From NCBI GenBank assembly GCA_017620335.1, contig JAFZQO010000010.1:1-64000 (forward strand): a stretch of DNA of 64,000 nt, written 5' to 3'. Shown piece by piece: positions 46,509 to 55,397 of this stretch. Each line of letters starts with the position of its first letter. The stretch's first letter is position 1. Under the pieces are notes generated by a model. That model ran no database searches. It was not told the DNA's origin and saw only the letters and a program-made list of their open reading frames with translations. The DNA is from Bacteroidales bacterium. Lineage in GTDB: Bacteria > Bacteroidota > Bacteroidia > Bacteroidales > UBA932. The position numbers and the translations under genes were made by a program.

Positions 46509-46540
46509 TTTGTCAAAGACTGTTTTTATGCGTAACTTAG
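46509..46540 (+). promoter_or_regulatory. Promoter of the kinase-peptidase-PqqD-ABC cluster
   Basis: TTTG (46509-46512), 20 bp, then TAACTTAG (46533-46540), one mismatch from consensus. The expected start site lies around 46547, which favours ATG 46566 over the TTG at 46545 as the first start codon. Confidence 0.6.
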
Positions 46541-46565
46541 CAGGTTGAAAACACTTTGCAGTTAT

Positions 46566-47462
46566 ATGACCAGGGCTTTCTGCGTGGCAGGACATACTTT
46601 CCATCTCGAGATGCCGGACGGGTCCCCCGCCTGGGATCTTCTTTCACAGTACAGGGACTTCACGGCCGATCCGGTCGACACCCCTCTTTTCGTCCTCAGG
46701 ACGGTGGAAGAGCTGCCGGAGTTGGAGAAGGAGCCGCTTCTGGTTCCCGGGAGCAGGGAGGAAGGCGAGCCGAGGCTTGACCTGTATTCCTGCGGGGAGG
46801 ATTTCCTCGTGGAGATGGCTCCGCTGGCCAGCCTGCCCGTCAGCAGCCGCTTGCTGATGAGTGGGGATTACCGCCGGGCGAGCCTCCTTTTCCTCAAGGG
46901 TTCCGGCCAGTCCATGCTCTTCGCGCTGAACAACGCCCTGATGCTTCTCTACGCCTTCAGCAGCGCTCCTTACATGACACTGGAGGTGCATGCGTCGGTC
47001 ATCGGGAACGGTGGTAAGGGATACCTGTTCCTGGGTAAGAGCGGAACCGGCAAGAGCACGCACAGCAGCTTGTGGCTCAAATATATAGAGGGGAGCGAGC
47101 TGATGAATGACGACAATCCCATCCTGCGTGTGGGCGACGACGGGGTTGCCAGGGTGTACGGCTCCCCGTGGAGCGGCAAGACCCCCTGCTACCGCAATGT
47201 CTGCGCTCCTGTCGGTGCGATAGTCCGGATACGCCAGGCAAAGCACAACACCCTCACACGCCAGAACACCCTGGAGTCATATGCCTCCCTGTATTCCTCG
47301 TGTTCCGGCTTCAAGGCTGACCGGAAGATTTCGGATGGGCAGCACAAGGCCCTGGAGCACATCGCCCTGAACGTGCCATGTTTTTGGATGGACTGCCTGC
47401 CGGACGCGGATGCCGCCCGAGTCTGCGCCGCCGGAGTGCGGAAGGAGGATGACGATGCCTAA
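46566..47462 (+). CDS. HPr-kinase/PEP-carboxykinase-fold putative serine kinase
   Basis: 298 residues. LEVHASVIGNGGKGYLFLGK then SGTGKSTHSSLWL carries the P-loop GKSGTGKST (157-165) in the fold seen in HPr kinase. NDDNP (181-185) is the acidic metal-binding motif and YGSPWSGK (198-205) a conserved loop of the kinase-like group. Related kinases occur in lasso-peptide clusters, where they phosphorylate the peptide. The ATG at 46566 is chosen from promoter position; a TTG start at 46545 would add seven residues. It is followed by peptidase, PqqD and ABC exporter genes with small overlaps. Confidence 0.75.
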   Translation: MTRAFCVAGHTFHLEMPDGSPAWDLLSQYRDFTADPVDTPLFVLRTVEELPELEKEPLLVPGSREEGEPRLDLYSCGEDFLVEMAPLASLPVSSRLLMSGDYRRASLLFLKGSGQSMLFALNNALMLLYAFSSAPYMTLEVHASVIGNGGKGYLFLGKSGTGKSTHSSLWLKYIEGSELMNDDNPILRVGDDGVARVYGSPWSGKTPCYRNVCAPVGAIVRIRQAKHNTLTRQNTLESYASLYSSCSGFKADRKISDGQHKALEHIALNVPCFWMDCLPDADAARVCAAGVRKEDDDA

Positions 47463-47901
47463 GATCGTCGTTCCCAACGCCATCCTCTTGGGTGAGGTGA
47501 AGCAGCTGCTTTCCGAGGGCAAGGACGTAGTGATCCCTACCAAAGGGAACAGCATGCTCCCGTTCATCAGGGGAATCCGCGACAGCGTGATGCTGCGCAG
47601 GCTGGACACCCTTGAGGTAGGGGATATCGTGCTGGCTGAGATACGCGAGGGGGTATATGTCCTCCACCGCGTGACGGCGCTGGACGGAGACGTGGTTTCG
47701 CTGATGGGCGACGGAAACCTCCGCGGCGTCGAACGCTGCAGGCGGGGTAATATCGCCGGCACGGCTATGACAATATTGAAGGACGGTGTCAAGGAAGTGG
47801 ACTGCAGGAGCCCCAGGGCCCTGCGCCGGGCCAGGAACTGGCGAAGGCTGATGCCCTTCCGCCGCATCATCCTTGGAATATATAGAAGGATTTTCCTATG
47901 A
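47455..47901 (+). CDS. Signal-peptidase-like S24/S26 family protein (Ser-His-Asp type)
   Basis: 148 residues. The nucleophile Ser33 is in KGNSMLPFI. The general-base position is His71 in YVLHRVTA rather than lysine, and Asp86 lies in LMGDGNLRG. This Ser-His-Asp pattern is that of SipW/Sec11-type signal peptidases. No clear membrane helix is seen, so it may be soluble. The ATG at 47455 has GGAGG eight bases upstream and overlaps the kinase gene by eight bases; an ATG two codons earlier is also possible. It is a candidate leader-removing protease for the cluster. Confidence 0.75.
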   Translation: MPKIVVPNAILLGEVKQLLSEGKDVVIPTKGNSMLPFIRGIRDSVMLRRLDTLEVGDIVLAEIREGVYVLHRVTALDGDVVSLMGDGNLRGVERCRRGNIAGTAMTILKDGVKEVDCRSPRALRRARNWRRLMPFRRIILGIYRRIFL

Positions 47902-48167
47902 AGCTAATCGAAGGATTCAGGCTCCGCCCCCTGGGCAAGGAGTACATAGTGACGCCGGAGAGCGTCGCACAGATCAATTTCAACAAGATGATCTCCCTCA
48001 ATTCGTCCGCAGCCTATCTTTGGAAGTCGGTCGAAGGGAAGGAATTCACCCCCGAGGACCTGAAGCAGCTCCTCCTCGACCGCTATGACGTGGACGAGGA
48101 GATAGCAGGACGCGACGCCGTAGCCATAGCGCAGAGCTGGATTGAGGCGGGCATAGCTGAAGCATGA
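47898..48167 (+). CDS. PqqD-family peptide-binding protein
   Basis: 89 residues with the PqqD pattern: EGFRLRPLGKEYIVTPESVA, then INFNKMISLNSSAAYLWKSV, and a C-terminal helix ending SWIEAGIAEA. PqqD-type domains bind the leader of ribosomally made peptides and present them to modifying enzymes. Start overlaps the peptidase gene by four bases (ATGA). It is stand-alone, not fused, and implies that a precursor peptide exists somewhere in the genome. Confidence 0.85.
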   Translation: MKLIEGFRLRPLGKEYIVTPESVAQINFNKMISLNSSAAYLWKSVEGKEFTPEDLKQLLLDRYDVDEEIAGRDAVAIAQSWIEAGIAEA

Positions 48168-48171
48168 TGCC

Positions 48172-49818
48172 ATGAAGGATTTCCGCACCTGCATGAAAGG
48201 CCTGACGGCCATGGGCCGTCCGCTCTGGGGCAAGGTCCTCGTGAGCTGTATCATCGGAGTGGTGAGGATCGCCGCTTCGATGGGCTTCGTGTGGGTGTGC
48301 AAGGCCCTCGTGGACATCGCCACGGGCGAATCTTCGGCCCCTATCGGGCTGTATGTCGGAATCATGGTGGGAATCATGTTGGTGCAGGTCGTTTTTTCCG
48401 TCGCCTACGGCTGGTGGGAGGGAATGATAGTCACCAAGGTGCAGAATGACTTCCGCTCGAAGGTATTCGGACATGTGCTTGAAAGCGAATGGAACGGTCG
48501 CGAAGCCTTCCATTCAGGGGATATGGTAAACCGCCTTGAAGAGGATACGCGCGTGGTCGTGGACTTGCTCTGCACCCGTGTCCCGGACTTCATCATCACC
48601 CTGGTCCAGCTGGTAGCCGCCTCGGGATTCCTCTTCGTACTCGAGCCCCGTCTCCTCTGGGTGCTCCTGATCCTGATGCCCGTGGCCGCCATCGGCAGCA
48701 AGATGTTCTTCAAGGTCATCCGAAGGCTCACTTCGCTCATCCGCGCCAAGGACAGCGAGATCCAGGGACACATGCAGGAGAACCTCCAACAGCGCGTCCT
48801 CATCAAGACCCTGGGATGCGAGGAGCGCGTTACCGGCCGTCTGGACGAACTGCAGGATGATGTGATGCGCAATACCGTGCGGAGGCTGAACTATAATGCC
48901 GGAGCGCGTTCGTTCTTGCGCACAGGTTTCATGGCGGGATACGCCGCGGCCTTCCTGTGGGGAGTGTTCGGCATCAGGAGCGGTGCCGTGACCTTCGGCA
49001 TGATGACCGCTTTCCTGCAGCTGGTCGGCCAGGTGCAGAGGCCTATAGCCGACATCAGCCGCCATATACCGGCTTTCATCCATTCCCTCACTTCCGTGGA
49101 GCGTATCATGGAACTTACAGAGATGAAAGCGGAAGACAAGGGTGGGGACATCCTTTTCGAAGGCGCACCCGGCATAAAGGTGGAGGATGTGACATTCGCG
49201 TATACCGACGTCCCCGAAGGCGTGGAGCCGCTGAAGGTCTTCGAGCATTTCTCATATGACTTCAAGCCCGGCACCGTGACCGCCGTCATGGGTGTGACCG
49301 GCGTCGGGAAGAGCACGCTGACGCGGCTGGTCCTGGCGCTGCTGCGCCCGGCCGCCGGCAGCGTGACCCTGTACGACGCCGGCCGCTCGGTCCCGGCCTC
49401 TCCCTCCACCCGCTGCAACTTCCGCTATGTTCCGCAGGGCAACAGCCTGATGAGCGGCACCGTCCGCGACAATCTCCTGATGGCCAATCCTATGGCCACG
49501 GAGGAGGAGATGAAGGAGGCGCTGCATCTGGCGGTGGCCGACTTCATCATGGACCTGCCTGACGGCCTGGATACAGTCTGCTCGGAGAAGGGCAGCGGCC
49601 TGAGCGAGGGACAGGCGCAGCGCGTCGCGATAGCCCGGGCGCTCCTTCACTCCGGAGGAGTCCTCATCCTGGACGAGGCCACTTCCGCCCTCGACCGCGA
49701 CACCGAGGACGAACTGCTGCTGCGCCTCTCTAAAAAACTGAGCGGCGGGAAAACCATTATCTGGATCACCCACCGCGAGTCTGTCACGAGCATCGCAGAC
49801 GCCGTGCTGAAAATCTGA
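48172..49818 (+). CDS. ABC exporter, fused permease and ATPase
   Basis: 548 residues. The N-terminal half has about six membrane helices (VLVSCIIGVVRIAASMGFVW through FMAGYAAAFLWGVFGI). The ATPase half has Walker A GVTGVGKST, signature GLSEGQAQR, Walker B GVLILDEATSALD and the H-loop histidine in WITHRES. There is no N-terminal C39 peptidase domain, so leader cleavage must be done elsewhere, possibly by the peptidase-like gene upstream. It starts four bases after pqqD and is convergent with the FISUMP gene. Confidence 0.92.
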   Translation: MKDFRTCMKGLTAMGRPLWGKVLVSCIIGVVRIAASMGFVWVCKALVDIATGESSAPIGLYVGIMVGIMLVQVVFSVAYGWWEGMIVTKVQNDFRSKVFGHVLESEWNGREAFHSGDMVNRLEEDTRVVVDLLCTRVPDFIITLVQLVAASGFLFVLEPRLLWVLLILMPVAAIGSKMFFKVIRRLTSLIRAKDSEIQGHMQENLQQRVLIKTLGCEERVTGRLDELQDDVMRNTVRRLNYNAGARSFLRTGFMAGYAAAFLWGVFGIRSGAVTFGMMTAFLQLVGQVQRPIADISRHIPAFIHSLTSVERIMELTEMKAEDKGGDILFEGAPGIKVEDVTFAYTDVPEGVEPLKVFEHFSYDFKPGTVTAVMGVTGVGKSTLTRLVLALLRPAAGSVTLYDAGRSVPASPSTRCNFRYVPQGNSLMSGTVRDNLLMANPMATEEEMKEALHLAVADFIMDLPDGLDTVCSEKGSGLSEGQAQRVAIARALLHSGGVLILDEATSALDRDTEDELLLRLSKKLSGGKTIIWITHRESVTSIADAVLKI

Positions 49819-49821
49819 TTC

Positions 49822-50817
49822 TTACTGATGGTCGCGGACGCAGCGTACGTTGGCCGCGAAAGAAGCCTTGTCCGCATGCCCCATGAAGAGGTCCGGACTC
49901 TCGTCGAAGAAATACCTGTAGAATGCCTGTTCTCCGTCCTTCTCGTCCGAGGTCCAGAAGGTCGCGTAATCGTACATGGAGTTGAAACGCGGCCTGGTCT
50001 CCTGCTTGATGGCGTAGCCGAGGGGGAGCATGGAGAGGCCAAGCTTGTTGGTGATCTGTACCTTGGGCCAGTACTCCCACATCTTGTTTCCGTTAAAATA
50101 GATGTCACCCATGAAGCCTCCGGCGACGGAATAGAAGCGTGCGGAGGGCTCGGGGCGCTCGCCGAGGATGGCCGAGGCGGCGTCAGCCCAGTCGTCGAGG
50201 CTTGACAGGCGCCATCCCTCCGGGCAGGCGGTCCCGGCTTCTCCCCATGTATAGAAGCGGCCGAACACGTCGGAAGTAGCCTCGCAGTTGGCGAGGGGGC
50301 TGCCGGCGCCCTTGAATGCGAGATTCTCCTTGAACCATTCGGTGGAACCCACAGTGGTGCACCAGTACTCGTGCCCGTCGCGGGGATCGGTGAACTTGAA
50401 ATCCTTGCCCTCGTCGAAGGAGAAGCCGCTGATGCTGCCGTTCTCCCTGTCGGACTTGACTATGGTGACGGACTGGGAAGAGCTGGAATTGTAGTATCCT
50501 TCGGCATAGGCGACACAATAGACGGTGACCGTGCAAAGCGTGTCGGGGAGGGTTATCGAGTAGGTGTAGGAGGTGTCCCTGTCGGTCTGGATGGGGCTGG
50601 AATACCAGTAATACTTGACGACCGCATCCTTGTCCGAAGCGCTGACGCCCTTGGCGGTGAAGTTGAAGCTGTCGCCCGCGACGGCATACTCAGGGAGGGT
50701 GAACTCCGGCGCTCCGTCGAGGTAATCGAACGTCTCCGTATTGTCTTTCTTGCAGGAAGCCAGGCTGAGAGCGGCAACTACTGCCAGGCCTGCAAGGATG
50801 TATCTTTTGATGTCCAT
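49822..50817 (-). CDS. FISUMP-domain lipoprotein
   Basis: 331 residues. The lipobox is ALSLASC after a hydrophobic signal. A beta-sandwich-like region covers about 25-115. The Fibrobacter succinogenes major paralogous (FISUMP) domain follows, with FKFTDPRDGHEYWCTTVGST and EWFKENLAF, FYTWGEAGTACPEGWRLSSL and FWTSDEKDGEQAFYRYF. Such proteins are surface or secreted in Bacteroidota; their role is unknown. The ATG at 50817 (MDIKRYILAG) is chosen over ones six codons upstream. It is unlikely to belong to the neighbouring ABC cluster, being on the other strand. Confidence 0.85.
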   Translation of the reverse strand: MDIKRYILAGLAVVAALSLASCKKDNTETFDYLDGAPEFTLPEYAVAGDSFNFTAKGVSASDKDAVVKYYWYSSPIQTDRDTSYTYSITLPDTLCTVTVYCVAYAEGYYNSSSSQSVTIVKSDRENGSISGFSFDEGKDFKFTDPRDGHEYWCTTVGSTEWFKENLAFKGAGSPLANCEATSDVFGRFYTWGEAGTACPEGWRLSSLDDWADAASAILGERPEPSARFYSVAGGFMGDIYFNGNKMWEYWPKVQITNKLGLSMLPLGYAIKQETRPRFNSMYDYATFWTSDEKDGEQAFYRYFFDESPDLFMGHADKASFAANVRCVRDHQ

Positions 50818-50874
50818 GATGGTCATTATGATCATTTAACTCGCAAATATCGTCATTTTTGGCTTAAAAACCAC

Positions 50875-50882
50875 TAACTTTG
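50875..50882 (+). promoter_or_regulatory. Candidate -7 element of apbE
   Basis: TAACTTTG matches TAnnTTTG and lies 24 bases before the ATG at 50907. No good -33 element is visible. Confidence 0.45.
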
Positions 50883-50906
50883 TACAAATACTTTGCCGTT
50901 CCCGCC

Positions 50907-51944
50907 ATGCGTCATAATGAATATCACTCCCACCGCTTCTCCGGCCTGCTGGCCGCAGCCGTCGCCCTGCTGGTCTGCGCCTGCAACGGCCCCGGCCGGT
51001 ATGTCGCCGTCACCGGATATGCACAGGGCGGGACATATTCCGTGAAATTCAACACGAGAGGCGTCAGGGTGCCGCGCGCGGAGATCGCCTCCGCCATCGA
51101 TTCCATCCTGACATTGGTAGACACGACGCTTTCCGGCTACAACAAATCCTCGCAGCTGAGCCGCTTCAACGCCGGGGAGACCATCGTCCCGAACCGGCTG
51201 TTCTCCGACATCTATTCTTATTCCCATGGCGTCTGGGAGGAGACCGGCGGATGCGTGGACGTGGCTGCAGGGCCGCTTTTCGATATCTGGGGCTTCGGAT
51301 TCTCGAACGATTCGCTGCCCTCCGACGACAGGGTCCGCTCCGTCCTCGAGAACTGCGGCATGGTGCGGCTTGAGCCTTCGATAACCCCGGGCGCGCCTCT
51401 CGACGCCGCCTCGTTCGGCGACGCCCTCCTGAACTTCAATGCCATCGCCCAGGGTTACACCTGCGACCTGGTCGCGGACTACCTGCGCTCGATTGGAGTC
51501 GAGGATATGCTGGTGGACATAGGCGAGATTTACTGCGCCGGCGTCAATCCCTCCGGACGCGACTGGAGCATAGGCGTCGACCGTCCGGTTGACGGCAACG
51601 ACACGCCCGGTGCGGACCTGGACGGCGTCTGGCAGTCTTCCGGCCGTTCCTGCGGCATCGTCACCTCCGGCAATTACCGTAAATTCTACGTCCGCGACGG
51701 CCGGAAGTATTCGCATACCATCGACCCGCGCACCGGCTATCCGGTTGAGGACTCGCTCCTCAGCGCCACCATAGTCGCGCCCACGGCAGCCGCGGCCGAC
51801 GCCTATGCGACCTACTGCATGGTCATTGGCTTCGAGGAGGCCAGGGCGTTTGTCGAAAGCCGTCCCGACCTCGAAGGCTACCTCATCTATGACGCCGACG
51901 GCACCATGACCGAATGGGCCTCACCAGGCTTCACCCTAAGGTAA
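50907..51944 (+). CDS. apbE: FAD:protein FMN transferase (ApbE family), lipoprotein
   Basis: 345 residues. It attaches FMN covalently to Thr of target flavoproteins such as Rnf or Nqr subunits. The signal has a lipobox (ALLVCAC), as in many ApbE proteins. Family motifs are FNAIAQGYTCDLVADYL, DMLVDIGEIYCAG and SHTIDPRTGYPV, then TAAAADAYATYCMV with the metal-binding Thr/Asp region. The ATG at 50907 (MRHNEY) is chosen by promoter position. It is convergent with purF, nine bases apart. Confidence 0.93.
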   Translation: MRHNEYHSHRFSGLLAAAVALLVCACNGPGRYVAVTGYAQGGTYSVKFNTRGVRVPRAEIASAIDSILTLVDTTLSGYNKSSQLSRFNAGETIVPNRLFSDIYSYSHGVWEETGGCVDVAAGPLFDIWGFGFSNDSLPSDDRVRSVLENCGMVRLEPSITPGAPLDAASFGDALLNFNAIAQGYTCDLVADYLRSIGVEDMLVDIGEIYCAGVNPSGRDWSIGVDRPVDGNDTPGADLDGVWQSSGRSCGIVTSGNYRKFYVRDGRKYSHTIDPRTGYPVEDSLLSATIVAPTAAAADAYATYCMVIGFEEARAFVESRPDLEGYLIYDADGTMTEWASPGFTLR

Positions 51945-51952
51945 TCAATTGA

Positions 51953-53347
51953 TTAAAACTGATTTTCGTGTCCGTACAACTCCGTAGGATACCTCCCGCT
52001 GAAGCAGGCGGTACAGAGTTCCGCCCGGCCTGAGGCCTCGAAGAGGGCCTTCTCAGAGAGGTAGTGGAGGGAGTCGGCGCCGATGTAGTCGCAGATCTCC
52101 TGTTCGGTGTGGTCTGCGCCGATCAGCTGGTCCCGGGTGCCGGTGTCGATGCCGTAGAAGCAGGGCCAGGCATATTTGGGGCTTGCGATGAGCATGTGGA
52201 CCTCCGTCGCCCCCGCGTCGCGCAGCATCTTCACTATTTGCCGCGACGTGGTTCCGCGGACGATTGAGTCGTCTATGACGGCGATGCGCCGGCCCTTGAC
52301 GATGCTCCTTACGGGGGACAGTTTCATGCGGACGCCGATGTCGCGCATCGACTGGGCCGGCTGGATAAAGGTACGGGCAACGTACATGTTCTTCAACAGA
52401 CCCATCTCCAGGGGTATATGGCCGGCTTCCGCATAGCCGATGGCGGCGCTCATGCTTGACTCTGGGACGCTGGCTACGATGTCCGCGGGGACGGGGTGCT
52501 CCTGATACAGGAGCCTGCCCGTCCGCTTGCGGAAAGCGTGGACGCTGCAGCCTTCGATGTCGCTGTCCGGCCGTGCGAAGTAGATGTATTCCATCGCGCA
52601 CATCCTCCTGCCGGCGGAATGCGAATGGCGGAGGCTCTTCAAACCGTCCGGTCCTATGGAGATGAGCTCGCCGGGCTCGACGTCCCTGATGAAATCCGCT
52701 TTCAGCGCGTTCAGGGCGCATGTCTCGCTGGCGATGACGTAGCCGTCCCCGAGCCGCCCTATGGAAAGGGGACGGAATCCATACTTGTCCCTGCAGGCAT
52801 ACAGGACGCCGTCCGCCAGCATTACGGTGCAAAAAGCCCCGTCAAGCTGGTTCGCCGCCGGAATGATGCTGGAGGCCCAGTCTCCCTTCTTCGCCCCCAT
52901 TCCGATCAGGTGGGCGAACAGTTCGCTGTCGGAAGTTGTATTGAAAAGGTGGCCCAGCGCCTCGAGCCTGGATTTGATGTCGGCCGCGTTGACGATGTTG
53001 CCGTTGTGTGCGAGGGCGAAGCGTCCTGCGCTGCAGGACATCATGAAAGGCTGGATGTTCTCCATGCCGCCCACCTCGGTGGTGGGGTAGCGTACGTGAC
53101 CTATGCAGATGCTGCCGTGGAGACCGGCGAGGGCGGATTCCGTGAAAACGTCCTTGACCAGTCCCGCACCCTTATGTACGCAAATGTTTCCAGCGGGGTC
53201 GCAGACGGCGGCACCGCAGGCCTGCTGGCCCCTGTGCTGCAGCGCCTGCAACGCCAGGAAGGCCTTCCTCGGGGCGTCCTCCACCCCGTAGATCCCCAAC
53301 ACGCCGCACTCTTCGTGCAACTCTTCGAAACAGTGACTAAAGTCCAT
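51953..53347 (-). CDS. purF: Amidophosphoribosyltransferase
   Basis: 464 residues, first committed step of purine synthesis (PRPP plus glutamine). The Ntn-type nucleophile is Cys14 after a 13-residue propeptide (MDFSHCFEELHEE, then CGVLGIYG). The PRPP loop is VIDDSIVRGTTSRQI. It is the last gene of the nitrogen unit and overlaps dapL by eleven bases. Cysteines near the C-terminus (ELCTACFSG) fit the Fe-S form of PurF. Confidence 0.95.
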   Translation of the reverse strand: MDFSHCFEELHEECGVLGIYGVEDAPRKAFLALQALQHRGQQACGAAVCDPAGNICVHKGAGLVKDVFTESALAGLHGSICIGHVRYPTTEVGGMENIQPFMMSCSAGRFALAHNGNIVNAADIKSRLEALGHLFNTTSDSELFAHLIGMGAKKGDWASSIIPAANQLDGAFCTVMLADGVLYACRDKYGFRPLSIGRLGDGYVIASETCALNALKADFIRDVEPGELISIGPDGLKSLRHSHSAGRRMCAMEYIYFARPDSDIEGCSVHAFRKRTGRLLYQEHPVPADIVASVPESSMSAAIGYAEAGHIPLEMGLLKNMYVARTFIQPAQSMRDIGVRMKLSPVRSIVKGRRIAVIDDSIVRGTTSRQIVKMLRDAGATEVHMLIASPKYAWPCFYGIDTGTRDQLIGADHTEQEICDYIGADSLHYLSEKALFEASGRAELCTACFSGRYPTELYGHENQF

Positions 53348-54542
53348 CTATGCAGTTTTCCAACCTGTCCATAGCTTCGATTGTCCGCTCCCTGCCGGCG
53401 AATGACGTCAGCCTGAAGTATCCCCGGCCCGCCCGGCCGAAGCCGGATCCGGGAGTTATGACTATTCCCGCCCTTTTCAGCAGGATGTCGAAGAACTCCC
53501 AGTCGTCCATCCCGTCCGGAGTCCTGGCCCATACGTACGGGGCATTCTCTCCGCCGGAGGCGTGCAGCCCCGCCCGCTTCAATCCGTCCCGGATGACGGC
53601 GGCGTTGCCGAGGTAGTAGCGGATGCTCTCGCGCGTCTGTTCCCTCCCTTCGGGAGAGTACACCGCATACGCTCCGCGCTGCGACACATACGACGCGCCG
53701 TTGAACTTGCACCCCTGCCGGCGCTCCCAGAGAGCGTTGAGGGTCTTATCCGCGCCGTCAGTGCTGCGGCCCCGGAGTTCTCCGGGGACGACGGTGTACC
53801 CGCAGCGGATGCCGGTGAAACCGGCCGTCTTGGAGTAGCTGCGGAATTCGACCGCGCATTCCCGCGCACCGTCTATCTCGTAGATGGAGTGCGGAATGTC
53901 CGGATCCTGGATAAAGGCCTCGTAGGCCGAATCGTAAAGGATCAGGGATCCGTTCCGGAGTGCATAGTCCACCCATCCTTCCAGCTTTTCGCGGCTTATC
54001 ACCGCGCCGGTCGGGTTGTTCGGGTAGCAAAGATAAACAATATCCAGCTTTTCTTCGGGGATTTCTCCCGTAAATCCGTCTTCCTGCGAGCAAGTGATGA
54101 ACCTGATACGCCTTCCGTCGATGACGTTGGTGTCCACGTATACGGGATAGACGGGGTCGATGATGCCCACGGAATTCCCGTCCGAGAACAGGTCCAGGAT
54201 GTTTCCGAGGTCGCTCTTGGCCCCGTCGCTGATGAACACCTCCTCCGGATCGACGGTGACGCCCCGGGAGGCGTAGTCTCCCTGGACGACGGCCTCGCGG
54301 AGCCAGCCGTAGCCGTGCTCCGGCCCATAGCCGTGGAACCTCTCCTGCACGGAGAGGTCGTCCACGGCCTCGTGCATGGCACGGATTACGGCCGGGGCGA
54401 TGGGGAGCGTCACGTCCCCGATCCCCATCCTGATGATGTCGGTCTCCGGGGAGGCTTCATGGAATGCGGCCACCCTGCGGGCGACCTCCTGGAACAGATA
54501 CCGGTGTTCCAGCCGGCAGTATCCGTCTTTGATGCGTATCAT
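53337..54542 (-). CDS. dapL: LL-diaminopimelate aminotransferase
   Basis: 401 residues. It makes LL-diaminopimelate from tetrahydrodipicolinate and glutamate in one step. The PLP lysine is in SYSKTAGFTGIRCGY. Other motifs are MGIGDVTLPIAP, FISDGAKSDLGNIL and YLCYPNNPTGAVI. The presence of this enzyme means the organism uses the DapL shortcut rather than succinylated intermediates. It stands three bases after dapF and provides the substrate for that epimerase. Confidence 0.95.
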   Translation of the reverse strand: MIRIKDGYCRLEHRYLFQEVARRVAAFHEASPETDIIRMGIGDVTLPIAPAVIRAMHEAVDDLSVQERFHGYGPEHGYGWLREAVVQGDYASRGVTVDPEEVFISDGAKSDLGNILDLFSDGNSVGIIDPVYPVYVDTNVIDGRRIRFITCSQEDGFTGEIPEEKLDIVYLCYPNNPTGAVISREKLEGWVDYALRNGSLILYDSAYEAFIQDPDIPHSIYEIDGARECAVEFRSYSKTAGFTGIRCGYTVVPGELRGRSTDGADKTLNALWERRQGCKFNGASYVSQRGAYAVYSPEGREQTRESIRYYLGNAAVIRDGLKRAGLHASGGENAPYVWARTPDGMDDWEFFDILLKRAGIVITPGSGFGRAGRGYFRLTSFAGRERTIEAMDRLENCIDGL

Positions 54543-54545
54543 GTC

Positions 54546-55397
54546 TCAGTCCTCCAGTTCAATGGTCCCTTCGAAAACGGTAGTCGCCGTACCGGTCATG
54601 CGGATTTCCTTGGTGGCGGGATCCCAGGACACTTCCAGAGATCCTCCGTCCATGATTACGGTACAGCCGTCCGGCCGTGTGTAGCCGGCCATCGCGGCTG
54701 CGACGGCCGTGGCGCAGGCCCCCGTGCCGCAGGCCTGCGTTATGCCGCTCCCGCGCTCCCAGACGCGCATGCGGATATGCCTCTCGTCGAGCACTTGCGC
54801 GAATTCGATGTTGGCCCGGTGGGGGAACATGACGTCCTTCTCGAACAACGGTCCGGCCTCGGCCACCGGAGCGGCTTCGGCGTCCGGTACGAAGAGCACC
54901 AGATGGGGATTGCCGACGTCAATGGCCGTCCCGCGGAAACGCTTCCCGCAGGCGAAGGCGTCCTCAAGGATCCACTGCCCGCGGCTCCCGTCGGGAAGGA
55001 CCACCTCGAGCGGAACTCCCTTGCCCATGTCCACGGTGACGTCGCGCACCTGGCCGGAAGGGTCCAGGTTCAGCTTGAGCATCTTGATGCCTGAAAGTGT
55101 TTCCAGAGCTATCAATGTCTTGTCTGACAGGCCCTTGTCATGGATGTACCTTCCTATGCAGCGGGAACCGTTGCCGCACATCATGGCCTCGGAACCGTCG
55201 GCGTTGAATATCCTCATGCTGAAGTCGGCGCAGTCCGACGCCCCTATGAGGATGAGTCCGTCGGAGCCGATGCCCTTGTGCCTGTCGCTCCAGAGGACGG
55301 ACAGCCGTGACGGGTCTTCGATAGGGTACTCCATGGCATTGACGTAGATGTAGTCGTTGCCGAGCCCGTGCATCTTGGTAAAAGGGATCTTTCTCAT
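54546..55397 (-). CDS. dapF: Diaminopimelate epimerase
   Basis: 283 residues. It converts LL- to meso-diaminopimelate. The two catalytic cysteines are in MMCGNGSRC (Cys74) and [11 protein letters not shown]. The N-terminus [15 protein letters not shown] is typical. The ATG at 55397 (MRKIPFTK) is chosen; the frame continues upstream inside gltD but is not conserved. It overlaps gltD by four bases. Confidence 0.95.
   Translation of the reverse strand: MRKIPFTKMHGLGNDYIYVNAMEYPIEDPSRLSVLWSDRHKGIGSDGLILIGASDCADFSMRIFNADGSEAMMCGNGSRCIGRYIHDKGLSDKTLIALETLSGIKMLKLNLDPSGQVRDVTVDMGKGVPLEVVLPDGSRGQWILEDAFACGKRFRGTAIDVGNPHLVLFVPDAEAAPVAEAGPLFEKDVMFPHRANIEFAQVLDERHIRMRVWERGSGITQACGTGACATAVAAAMAGYTRPDGCTVIMDGGSLEVSWDPATKEIRMTGTATTVFEGTIELED

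Noticed and set aside
46566-49818. A complete lasso-peptide cluster
   Set aside because: No asparagine-synthetase-like cyclase, transglutaminase-like protease or precursor is present. asnB at 63408 belongs to the nitrogen unit and is the ordinary metabolic enzyme.
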